Assembly (NCBI GenBank): GCA_003660865.1
Contig: QMVA01000112.1
Coordinates: 1-5,447 of the forward strand
Direction: 5' to 3'
Source: Candidatus Nanohalarchaeota archaeon
GTDB taxonomy: Archaea > EX4484-52 > B79-G9
Length of the DNA stretch: 5,447 bases
Below, in pieces: positions 1-4,899 of this stretch (positions are counted from its first letter, which is position 1; each line of letters begins with the position of its first letter). The notes beneath the pieces were generated by a model. That model searched no databases. It worked only from the letters and a program-made list of their open reading frames with translations, and had not been told where the DNA came from. The position numbers were made by a program, and so were the translations under genes.

Positions 1-90
1 AAATCGGTAGCTAAAGGGTTCAAAGAGAATATGAAGATAATCTTTGATGATTTTCTTCCGAGATGGAATTATACGGTGGTTCCACAATGA
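1..90 (+). pseudogene. C-terminal tail of a probable transposase (partial, enters from the left edge)
   Basis: Frame 1 is open from the window edge to a TGA at 88-90 and encodes 29 residues ending in LPRWNYTVVPQ. A C-terminal W-N-Y-T-x-x-P ending resembles the ends of some DDE transposases (ISAzo13/Rhodopirellula type, from memory), and the flanks hold other mobile-element debris. No catalytic residue lies inside the window, so the family is a guess and the fragment could belong to another protein. Whether the rest of the gene is intact cannot be seen. The sequence just after the stop would be expected to hold the element's terminal repeat, but I cannot define it. Confidence 0.35.
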
Positions 91-119
91 GAAATACGGA
101 AGTTATTTTGTTCTCGTTC

Positions 120-146
120 CTAACGGACCAGTTCTTCAAAATCCAT
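120..146 (-). pseudogene. Truncated gene start (8 codons) with a strong ribosome binding site
   Basis: On the minus strand an ATG at 146 opens MDFEELVR and then hits TAG at 120-122. It is preceded by GAGGTGA with a 6-nt spacer, which is a very good Shine-Dalgarno. So good a site in front of so short a frame suggests the 5' end of a real gene whose body was lost at about position 120, next to the transposase tail at 1-90. Product unknown. A chance match cannot be excluded. Confidence 0.3.
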
Positions 147-217
147 AAACGCTCACCTCAATTTATGATACCTATGTGATAACTATATCAAACTGATTTA
201 TTATTTCATCAATATAT

Positions 218-403
218 TTAATAATCTTGTGGTGATAACACACCAATTTTTGGGGGCTTTTTTGGTTTGTGAGTGCTTGGGCAGATTTTGTTTAGGGTGC
301 ATTTGGGGTTTCTTGATTTGCATGTATTTCTCCCGTGGAATATGAGGAGGTTTGAGTGGGTGCGCCAGTTATTTTTTTTGGGGGGGTTTATTCGCATGAA
401 GAG
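218..403 (-). pseudogene. nth: Endonuclease III C-terminal fragment (second nth copy)
   Basis: The minus-strand frame contains MRINPPKKNNWRTHSNLL, then IFHGRNTCKSRNPKC and TLNKICPS. This matches residues 168-208 of the intact endonuclease III at 980-1630. At the DNA level, 55 of 59 bases agree across the block covering the helix before the iron-sulfur motif. Homology runs from about 403 down to about 271; below that the tail (KPKKPPKIGVLSPQDY) is unrelated, ending at TAA 218-220. A 9-base deletion relative to the intact gene removes one cysteine of the C-X6-C-X2-C-X5-C cluster, so no complete [4Fe-4S] site remains. The helix-hairpin-helix and catalytic residues are absent. The frame could yield a 59-residue peptide from the ATG at 397, but it has no plausible repair function. 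Confidence 0.85.
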
Positions 404-414
404 TGTAAGAAAAC

Positions 415-423
415 TATATAAAT
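415..423 (+). promoter_or_regulatory. Archaeal TATA box for the toxin-antitoxin operon
   Basis: TATATAAAT is preceded by AGAAAAC, a reasonable BRE. Transcription would start about 25 nt downstream, near 443. This gives either a leaderless message at the micro-ORF ATG (443) or an ~80-nt leader before the antitoxin. The reverse complement is also TATA-like and lies about 22 nt upstream of the ATG (397) of the nth fragment. Confidence 0.5.
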
Positions 424-442
424 TTAGAGAGTGGTTTATTAT

Positions 443-484
443 ATGATAATACATAGTGAATCGGAAGAGTTAGATGAAAAGTAG
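443..484 (+). other. Possible leaderless micro-ORF upstream of the antitoxin
   Basis: The ATG at 443 opens a 13-residue frame, MIIHSESEELDEK, ending in TAG 482-484. The TATA box centred near 419 is about 24 nt upstream, the spacing expected for a leaderless archaeal start. The peptide is acidic with no recognisable family. It may be a leader peptide, a remnant of another gene, or chance. Confidence 0.2.
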
Positions 485-488
485 TGGT

Positions 489-498
489 TGACTATAAT
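489..498 (+). promoter_or_regulatory. Second TATA-like element nearer the antitoxin
   Basis: GACTATAATA lies about 29 nt upstream of the antitoxin ATG at 524. If used, the transcript would start almost at the ATG and the GGTGA Shine-Dalgarno at about 511-515 would lie outside the message. Only one of the two candidate promoters is therefore consistent with use of that ribosome binding site. This is the weaker candidate. Confidence 0.2.
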
Positions 499-523
499 AT
501 GAAAAATACAGGTGAAATGAATT

Positions 524-718
524 ATGAGTACTGCAACACTGGAACAGGTTGATGAGAATATTTTGGCTGTGAAACAGGAACTTGATGAAATAAAGGATTA
601 TATTAAAGAAGAATATATGGAATTGTCTGATGAAACTAAAAATAAAATTGAGGAGCCCAGAAAAAGACCTATTTCTGAGATGAAAACACATGAAGAGATG
701 GAAAGGAAATTCTTATGA
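524..718 (+). CDS. RelB-type antitoxin of an archaeal RelBE/ParDE-like pair
   Basis: The 64-residue charged protein begins MSTATLEQVDENI, has a predicted coiled helix at residues 5-35 (alternating E, K, L and I), and ends with an acidic/basic tail, ELSDETKNKIEE then RKRPISEMKTHEEMERKF. This layout is typical of small archaeal antitoxins encoded immediately before RelE/ParE-family toxins: an N-terminal helical part plus a C-terminal toxin-wrapping tail that neutralises the ribonuclease in the cytoplasm. The start is supported by GGTGA at about 511-515 with an 8-nt spacer. The stop overlaps the toxin start as ATGA (715-718), which implies translational coupling. Such antitoxins often repress their own operon, but no operator is evident here and no classical HTH or ribbon-helix-helix domain is obvious. 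The frame is intact although its toxin is not. Family assignment rests on pattern and neighbour, not on a search. Confidence 0.75.
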   Translation: MSTATLEQVDENILAVKQELDEIKDYIKEEYMELSDETKNKIEEPRKRPISEMKTHEEMERKFL

Positions 719-956
719 TATTCGAGGTCAGATGGGATTCTAAAGCAGAGGAAGAACTTGAGAAGTTGCCGGAGGATGTTTCCAGAAGAATTTTGAAACG
801 GGTAAGGTCTGTTGTTGAAAGTGGAAAAGGGATTGAGTCTCTTAGGGATTTAAAATCAGGATTGGGGATTATAGAGCACTTGTAGATATCTATTATAATG
901 ACAGTATGATTATTGTGAGAACTGTTAATCACAGAAAAAGAGTATACAAGCGATAG
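715..956 (+). pseudogene. RelE/ParE-type toxin, frameshifted
   Basis: Starting at an ATG that overlaps the antitoxin stop, the first frame reads MIFEVRWDSKAEEELEKLP and continues through SLRDLKSG, then fails at TAG 883-885 (56 aa). Moving to another frame at about position 867 recovers DYRALVDIYYND and ends in VNHRKRVYKR before TAG 954-956. RelE/ParE toxins have exactly this order: an N-terminal V-x-W/T-x-x-A-x-x-x-L-x-x-L helix region, an R-L-K/L-K-G centre, a G-D-Y-R-x-x strand and a C-terminal H-R-x-x-x-Y-x-R motif. Relative to the usual spacing, the short stretch before GDYR (commonly a W/Y-R-x-R-x-G strand) also seems missing, so the lesion is probably a small deletion of non-multiple-of-three length rather than a single-base slip. 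The mRNA interferase is therefore predicted inactive, unless the lesion is a sequencing error. Confidence 0.75.
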
Positions 957-979
957 TTGTGAGATGACAGCGCGGTTGG

Positions 980-1630
980 TTAAAAATGGGTATTGTATAT
1001 GCTGGCGCTTGGGCAAATGTTTTTGAGGGTGCATTGAGCGCATTTTGGGCTTCTTGATTTGCATGTTCTTCTCCCGTGGAATATGAGGAGGTTTGAGAGG
1101 GTGCGCCATTTGTTTTTCGGGGTTATTTTCATGAGGTCTTTTTCTATGTTTTTTGGGTCTTTTTGGTCTGTGAGGCCAAGGCGTTGGCTTATGCGCGCTA
1201 CGTGGGTGTCTACTGCTATGCCTTCGTTTATGTTGTATGCTTCGCTTAGGACTACGTTTGCGGTTTTTCTTGCTACGCCGGGGAGGGTTATGAGGTCTTT
1301 CATTGTTTTGGGGACTTGTGAGTTGTATTTTTCTGTTATTATTTTTGATGAGACGATTATGTGTTTTGCTTTGTTTCTATAGAAGCCGGTTGAGTGGATG
1401 TCGTGTTCGAGTTGTTTTTGGTCTGCGTCTGCGAAGTCTTTTGGGATGATGTATTTTTTGAATAGGGTTTTTGTTACTATGTTTACGCGGGTGTCTGTGC
1501 ACTGGGCGGAGAGGATTGTTGCTACAAGAAGCTGGAAGGGGGTTTTGTGGGTTAGTTCTGTTTTCGGGTTGGTGGGGTAAATGGAGGATATTTTTTTTAG
1601 GATTTGGGTTATGCGTTGTTTTTTGTTCAT
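980..1630 (-). CDS. nth: Endonuclease III (DNA glycosylase/AP lyase)
   Basis: The 216-residue protein is of normal family length (E. coli Nth is 211). It excises oxidised pyrimidines from DNA and cleaves the abasic site by beta-elimination, starting base-excision repair. Visible hallmarks are the substrate-pocket motif LLVATILSAQCTD (34-46), a helix-hairpin-helix LPGVARKTANVVL (116-128) carrying the catalytic Lys122, and VDTHVARI with the catalytic Asp141. The C-terminal [4Fe-4S] cluster motif C190-X6-C197-X2-C200-X5-C206 is complete. All key residues are present, so it should be active. The ATG at 1630 gives the full N-terminal helix; no strong Shine-Dalgarno precedes it (only AGGGA), and a TATA-like tract about 26 nt upstream suggests a leaderless message. 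It converges on the toxin pseudogene with a 23-nt gap. Fragments of a second copy lie at 218-403 and 4809-4896. Confidence 0.95.
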   Translation of the reverse strand: MNKKQRITQILKKISSIYPTNPKTELTHKTPFQLLVATILSAQCTDTRVNIVTKTLFKKYIIPKDFADADQKQLEHDIHSTGFYRNKAKHIIVSSKIITEKYNSQVPKTMKDLITLPGVARKTANVVLSEAYNINEGIAVDTHVARISQRLGLTDQKDPKNIEKDLMKITPKNKWRTLSNLLIFHGRRTCKSRSPKCAQCTLKNICPSASIYNTHF

Positions 1631-1650
1631 GTCCCTGATTTTGTTTTTGA

Positions 1651-1668
1651 TTTATTTATTTATTTTTT
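1651..1668 (-). promoter_or_regulatory. Candidate TATA region for nth
   Basis: A run of TAAATAAATAAA-type repeats on the minus strand is centred about 26 nt upstream of the nth ATG, the distance expected of an archaeal TATA box on a leaderless gene. The tract is low complexity, so the exact box is ambiguous. CTATAATT at about 1672-1679 is an alternative. Confidence 0.35.
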
Positions 1669-1694
1669 GAATTATAGCACCCCAATAATGTTTT

Positions 1695-1730
1695 GCTTGT
1701 CATGTTAAAATACACAAACATAGCACAAGC
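1695..1730 (-). terminator. Hairpin just after the signal-peptidase operon
   Basis: GCTTGT (1695-1700) pairs with ACAAGC (1725-1730), and ATGTT (1702-1706) pairs with AACAT (1717-1721). This makes an 11-bp stem interrupted by a small 1-by-3 internal loop, with a 10-nt loop. It begins 4 nt past the stop of the small membrane protein gene. It lacks a U-tract on the minus strand, so it is not a classical intrinsic terminator. An RNA 3'-end stabiliser or processing site is equally possible. Confidence 0.4.
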
Positions 1731-1734
1731 TGCA

Positions 1735-2007
1735 TTATTTTCTTGGTTTGCTATAATTGGATGAATTCTTAAATAAAATCCATCCTGTTCCAACACCAAC
1801 AGCAAGGGATATTAATGAAAGAATTACAGTAAGCTGGTAATTTGGTTGGGTAATTGTTGCGATTCCCCTTTTAGACTGATCCAATTGCCCTTTTATTGTC
1901 TGCATTGTAGCATCAAAACTGCTTTGTGTCTTTATGAGGTGTATGTTTGTCATTATAAGCAAAACCAGCGACAGGCTAACTAAAATTATCAATATATTTT
2001 CTTTCAT
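1735..2007 (-). CDS. Small two-helix membrane protein, partner of signal peptidase
   Basis: I do not recognise this 90-residue protein. It has a hydrophobic segment at about 4-25 (ILIILVSLSLVLLIMTNIHL), a polar linker at 26-58 with K, Q and D, a second hydrophobic segment at about 59-79 with a small-residue face (SLAVGVGTGW), and a basic tail NSSNYSKPRK. The topology is probably a hairpin with both ends on the same side. I chose the ATG at 2007, which is 4 nt after the signal peptidase stop and has AGGA about 10 nt upstream. A TTG at 2025 would add six residues and overlap the upstream gene. The tight spacing indicates a shared transcript and translational coupling, so it may be an accessory subunit or substrate of the peptidase. 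That role is inferred from position only. Confidence 0.7.
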   Translation of the reverse strand: MKENILIILVSLSLVLLIMTNIHLIKTQSSFDATMQTIKGQLDQSKRGIATITQPNYQLTVILSLISLAVGVGTGWILFKNSSNYSKPRK

Positions 2008-2011
2008 TTTA

Positions 2012-2422
2012 TCATTTTCCTGCAAGCCATAAATTCACATATCCTAATTTTGGTATAACAATCACGATTCTGCCTAAAATATCATTTTTTTCTACAGCCC
2101 ATTGGTCAGGCACAATTGTTTTGTCTCCTGCTGTTCTGAATACTTCTCCGTCAAGCGATGCAATGATTCTGTGTATGTAGATATCGTCATTCACATTAAA
2201 TGCAATTATGTCTTGTTCTGTATATATATTTTCTTTTTTTATAATGACTATATCTCCCCGATAGAGTGTGGGCTCCATTGAATCAGATAGTATGGTGGCT
2301 GTGAAGTGAGGTGTCTCAAGATAACAAACTGCCAGTGAATATGCTACAATCAGGCAAATGACAATCATACAGGTATATTTAAGAAGAGATGCTTCATCTT
2401 CATTAGTCTTCAAAAACGACAT
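2012..2422 (-). CDS. Signal peptidase I, ER/archaeal type (S26B, Ser-His)
   Basis: This 136-residue membrane protease removes signal peptides from exported preproteins on the outer face of the cytoplasmic membrane. One N-terminal transmembrane helix (about 15-33) is followed by the catalytic box SDSMEPTLYRGDIV with Ser48. Next comes YIHRI with His84, the residue replacing the bacterial Lys in archaeal and ER enzymes. Then come the TAGDKT-x-x-x-D region (Asp100, Asp106) and the DILGRIV box near 114-120. The enzyme ends soon after, with a short hydrophobic C-terminus. All expected catalytic positions are present, so activity is likely. The ATG at 2422 has no Shine-Dalgarno but lies about 25 nt from a TATA box, which supports a leaderless start. 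Small size and linkage to exported proteins recall dedicated peptidases such as SipW, but whether this is the housekeeping enzyme cannot be told from one window. Confidence 0.93.
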   Translation of the reverse strand: MSFLKTNEDEASLLKYTCMIVICLIVAYSLAVCYLETPHFTATILSDSMEPTLYRGDIVIIKKENIYTEQDIIAFNVNDDIYIHRIIASLDGEVFRTAGDKTIVPDQWAVEKNDILGRIVIVIPKLGYVNLWLAGK

Positions 2423-2438
2423 AAGTCTATTTTGGCGG

Positions 2439-2453
2439 AAACATATTTATACC
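2439..2453. promoter_or_regulatory. Shared divergent promoter with a near-symmetric TATA box
   Basis: TATTTATA (2444-2451) reads TATAAATA on the other strand. Its centre is about 26 nt from both the plus-strand ATG at 2474 and the minus-strand ATG at 2422, so one TATA box could drive two leaderless transcripts. The plus direction has a good BRE (GCGGAAAC) just upstream; the minus direction has a weaker one (GGGACTGG), so the plus gene may be favoured. Confidence 0.6.
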
Positions 2454-2473
2454 AGTCCCTAAATAAATAGTAT

Positions 2474-3181
2474 ATGTCTTCTAAACTTAAAGATAAAGAG
2501 TCAAAATCTTTACTTGAAAATAAAGTATTTCACGCAGCAGTTATAGTTTCTATAATTCTTCTGTCTTCAGCTGTCTTTGTCTCGCAGACGGACAGGATTT
2601 TCGGAAAAGCTGCGACAGGTACGCCGATTACAGGGACAATTGTGCTTTTTGATCAGGGTGGTGGTGATGGAATAAAATCATTTTTTAGTAAAATATATTT
2701 ACCGAGGGCGTCTTGCATTGCCTATGCGAATTATTGTTTTGGAGATGGAACTCTTAGCAGTTACTGTAGGTCGAAGCGGATATTTAGTCCCGGGGGAGAC
2801 AATCAGTTTGTTGTTGAACTTAAGGGGCCTGGCACTGAGCTTGGCAAAAGTTCGTGTCATACAGGAGATAGTAGCCCGGTATATAGTAACAATTACACCA
2901 AGAAGATGGATTATTCATACATTTATGTATCGTGTATCTCTGGGCATTCGAAATATACGTCTTCCTCTGCAAAAGTTACTCTGGAGGGTGGTGACGTGAT
3001 TCTTTACTCTTACGGTGGTGGTTCTGATTCAGAATCGGTTTTAGGTCCAGTAGGCTCTGTTTTCACGGAAGAGTGCAGTGGTGGCTCGTATAATACTTAT
3101 AGTAAGGCAACTGTAGTGGAATATGACGGCGAACTTGGTGGCCCGTTAGGACATCTTGATGTGACTTATGTGTGCCCTTAA
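2474..3181 (+). CDS. Exported or membrane-anchored Cys-rich protein, unrecognised
   Basis: The 235-residue protein starts with a charged lysine-rich stretch (1-18), a hydrophobic segment (about 20-37, AAVIVSIILLSSAVFV) and then a long polar, Gly/Ser/Tyr-rich domain. Seven cysteines (81, 88, 98, 128, 154, 201, 234) suggest disulfides outside the membrane, and NYT at 140-142 is a possible glycosylation site. The sequence after the helix, SQTDRIFGKAATGTPITG, then TIVLFD, faintly recalls the region after the signal helix in TasA-like proteins, but there is no clear homology. The start at 2474 has no Shine-Dalgarno and sits at the expected leaderless distance from the TATA box. It is transcribed divergently from signal peptidase, which may process it. 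No enzyme motif is visible; a structural or surface role is inferred only. Confidence 0.8.
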   Translation: MSSKLKDKESKSLLENKVFHAAVIVSIILLSSAVFVSQTDRIFGKAATGTPITGTIVLFDQGGGDGIKSFFSKIYLPRASCIAYANYCFGDGTLSSYCRSKRIFSPGGDNQFVVELKGPGTELGKSSCHTGDSSPVYSNNYTKKMDYSYIYVSCISGHSKYTSSSAKVTLEGGDVILYSYGGGSDSESVLGPVGSVFTEECSGGSYNTYSKATVVEYDGELGGPLGHLDVTYVCP

Positions 3182-3469
3182 CTCGCACTCTTGTAAGTTG
3201 CACATTTAGATACAGATTTTTGCGTTGATGACTACATTAGTCGTTACATGCATTTGCTGGGTTCTGATGAGGTCTCTGAATTTTTTCAGGGATGTTAAAT
3301 CATCCTGCAGCCCAGATTTCCATTGCAGACAAGTCATAGAATTGTGTTTTTGTACTTATAATGTAGATTTGAAACCATCAAAAAAAGAAAAAAAGGTACT
3401 CTTAATGGAAAAATTCATCATACCCAAAAAACCGTTAGATTGATATAGGGTTGAATACAAATAGTTACT
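3182..3469. other. Intergenic region without a supported gene
   Basis: A 72-codon plus-strand frame (3225-3443) has no Shine-Dalgarno, no recognisable composition and no detectable family, so I treat it as chance or as decayed sequence. A short inverted repeat, TCTCTGAA / TTCAGGGA (3273-3292, 8 bp with a TTTT loop and one G-T pair), is present. A purine-rich tract lies at about 3380-3396. Nothing else is supported except the promoter at its right end. Confidence 0.4.
3441..3448 (+). promoter_or_regulatory. Candidate TATA box for the large surface protein
   Basis: TGATATAG is centred about 25 nt upstream of the ATG at 3470. No Shine-Dalgarno precedes that ATG, so the pattern matches the leaderless arrangement of the neighbouring genes. 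The box is a weak match to consensus. Confidence 0.3.
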
Positions 3470-4789
3470 ATGGTTAATATGGTTAAAAAAATAGTTATTG
3501 TTATTGTTGTTTTGCTATTAGTTTTCTTTAGTTCTATTTCTTTTGTAGATGCTTCATCTGCTGCAATTTGTCGCGTGCCGGTTTACGACGGTATTTGCTG
3601 TAGTACTTTTTCTTCGGATTACATTTGGCCTTCCGGTAATGGTATTTGCTGCGGGGGAATGCCGTTTTACGGTGAGCTTTTCTGCCCCACGATATTAAGC
3701 TATCCTATAATAACGGTGGTATCTCCTCAAAACACATCGTATACAACATCAGACATCTGGATGAATATAACAACAGATAAACCTGTTAATTCATGTGTAT
3801 ATTCTCTTGACTCTCATTTAAATGTGAGTATGGCATATACTGTGCCGATGTGGTATCATCTTTCAACAGTGCCTGACGGGTTTCACGATGTTGTGTTTTT
3901 CTGCAAGGATGCATCAGGAAATATATGCTCAACGAACAGAACTTATTTTTTGGTTGATACGATTCCACCCACGATGACAGTAAGTGCCACGCCAATAAGG
4001 GTTGTTCCTTCATCTTCAACTGTTACATTTGAAGTAACGTGTTTTGATGCAACAAGCGGATGTAGTATGACAATAGTAGCTACAGAATCTTATTTAGGCA
4101 GAATAAACTACCTCAAAGGAGAAAGTTCATGTGTGTTACACACAGCTGAATGCGAAGCAGATACACATACATATACTGTGAGAACAAAAGATGTTGCTGG
4201 CAACCAGAATACAGCCACCGGAGCATTTACAGTCAAAAAGAGGGATGGCTGCGAGTGCATAATGTCTGGCGAATGTTTTCAGGGTCCATGCATCGGGTTA
4301 TCTATATGTGCTCCTCTAGTGCCACCTGAAATAGAATTTGTTCTCCCTGATTCCAAAGAACAACTAGTAATACCTCTTGGAGAGAGAAGTGTACTTCTTT
4401 TAAGGGTAAAAAATCCACTCGAAATACCGGATTCAATAGAAGTTAATGTTTATGGGCATCCTCAAAAAATAGAATATTGGCTGTATTTTGTAGATGAAGG
4501 GTCTACGGTAGAACAAACAGATGGGAAAACAATAATCGTAAATCTGGACTCAAAATCCGAAGTATTTATACCGATAGAGATATATGCTGGAAAAGCCGGT
4601 ATATACCAACTCACAGCCATCGCGAAACCAGCCAACCACGGTCTAGAAGTGCATAACAGTACAACTGTTAATATTGTAGCTATGAAAAAAGAAAATGGCG
4701 TCTATTCAGAGACACCTGGATTGAGTCTCAGAGCTATTTCTGCGGTCTTTCTTTTTGCAGTAATAATTCTCAGAAAGAATTGTGGATAA
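3470..4789 (+). CDS. Large cell-surface protein with Ig-like domains and sortase-type tail
   Basis: The 439-residue protein begins with a signal peptide (KK then VIVVLLLVFFSSISFVDA, probable cleavage near residue 28). Next is a Cys-rich segment (C34, C43, C44, C60, C61, C72) with two GICC repeats. An Ig-like domain follows at about 79-165 (VSPQNTSYTTSDIWMNIT, DGFHDVVFFCKDASGN), then a second at about 166-256 (DTIPPTMTVSATP, KDVAGNQ), both typical of archaeal surface proteins. A second Cys cluster (C261, C263, C269, C274, C280) leads to a beta-sandwich of NEW3/CARDB character at about 284-404 (LRVKNPLEIPDSIEVNV, AGKAGIYQLTAIAKPA). The tail is ETPGLSLRA, a short hydrophobic stretch and RK, resembling PGF-CTERM archaeosortase signals. 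Five N-x-S/T sequons occur. It is probably an envelope or adhesion protein; ligand unknown. An ATG three codons later is an alternative start. Confidence 0.85.
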   Translation: MVNMVKKIVIVIVVLLLVFFSSISFVDASSAAICRVPVYDGICCSTFSSDYIWPSGNGICCGGMPFYGELFCPTILSYPIITVVSPQNTSYTTSDIWMNITTDKPVNSCVYSLDSHLNVSMAYTVPMWYHLSTVPDGFHDVVFFCKDASGNICSTNRTYFLVDTIPPTMTVSATPIRVVPSSSTVTFEVTCFDATSGCSMTIVATESYLGRINYLKGESSCVLHTAECEADTHTYTVRTKDVAGNQNTATGAFTVKKRDGCECIMSGECFQGPCIGLSICAPLVPPEIEFVLPDSKEQLVIPLGERSVLLLRVKNPLEIPDSIEVNVYGHPQKIEYWLYFVDEGSTVEQTDGKTIIVNLDSKSEVFIPIEIYAGKAGIYQLTAIAKPANHGLEVHNSTTVNIVAMKKENGVYSETPGLSLRAISAVFLFAVIILRKNCG

Positions 4790-4808
4790 GAATGTAATTT
4801 GTTGGTCG

Positions 4809-4896
4809 TGTTTACGCGGGTGTTGTGCACTGGGCTGAGAGGGTTGTTGCGATTAGAAGCTGGAGTGGGCTTTTATGAGTTAGCTCTGTTGGATAC
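4809..4896 (-). pseudogene. nth: Endonuclease III N-terminal fragment (second nth copy)
   Basis: On the minus strand the sequence reads YPT, ELTHKSPLQLLIATTLSAQCT, matching residues 18-45 of the intact endonuclease III. Relative to that gene, four residues (NPKT) are deleted after YPT. One base is lost in the CTDTRVN codons, after which the frame ends in TAA. By my alignment, about 71 of 83 bases agree with the intact nth. Homology stops within a few bases on the right, 3 nt from the transposase stop codon, and on the left near 4809, shortly after the stop of the surface-protein gene. It lies in the same orientation as the C-terminal fragment at 218-403. Confidence 0.85.
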
Positions 4897-4899
4897 TGT

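Noticed and set aside
371..387. T8-G8 homopolymer run as a terminator or slippage switch
   Set aside because: It lies inside the nth fragment and corresponds to Pro/Lys codons on the minus strand; homopolymers are also prone to sequencing error.
470..691. 73-codon minus-strand frame opposite the antitoxin
   Set aside because: Phe/Ser-rich translation typical of the antisense of a Lys/Glu-rich gene; no start signal.
669..1109. 146-codon minus-strand frame across the toxin-antitoxin genes
   Set aside because: Its first part is antisense to the toxin and its end overlaps nth in a different frame; the sequence shows no family features.
1059..1382. 107-codon plus-strand frame opposite nth
   Set aside because: It is antisense to the conserved core of endonuclease III; its open state follows from the codon use of the real gene.
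2718..2999. 93-codon plus-strand frame inside the Cys-rich protein gene
   Set aside because: Lies wholly inside a better supported gene, with no ribosome binding site or recognisable domain.
3263..3280. Possible C/D box sRNA (CTGATGA followed by CTGA)
   Set aside because: Only five bases separate the two boxes and no convincing C'/D pair follows, so there is no room for a guide.
3225..3443. 72-codon plus-strand frame between the two exported-protein genes
   Set aside because: No start signal and no recognisable sequence; Cys and Val content looks random. Left as unannotated intergenic.
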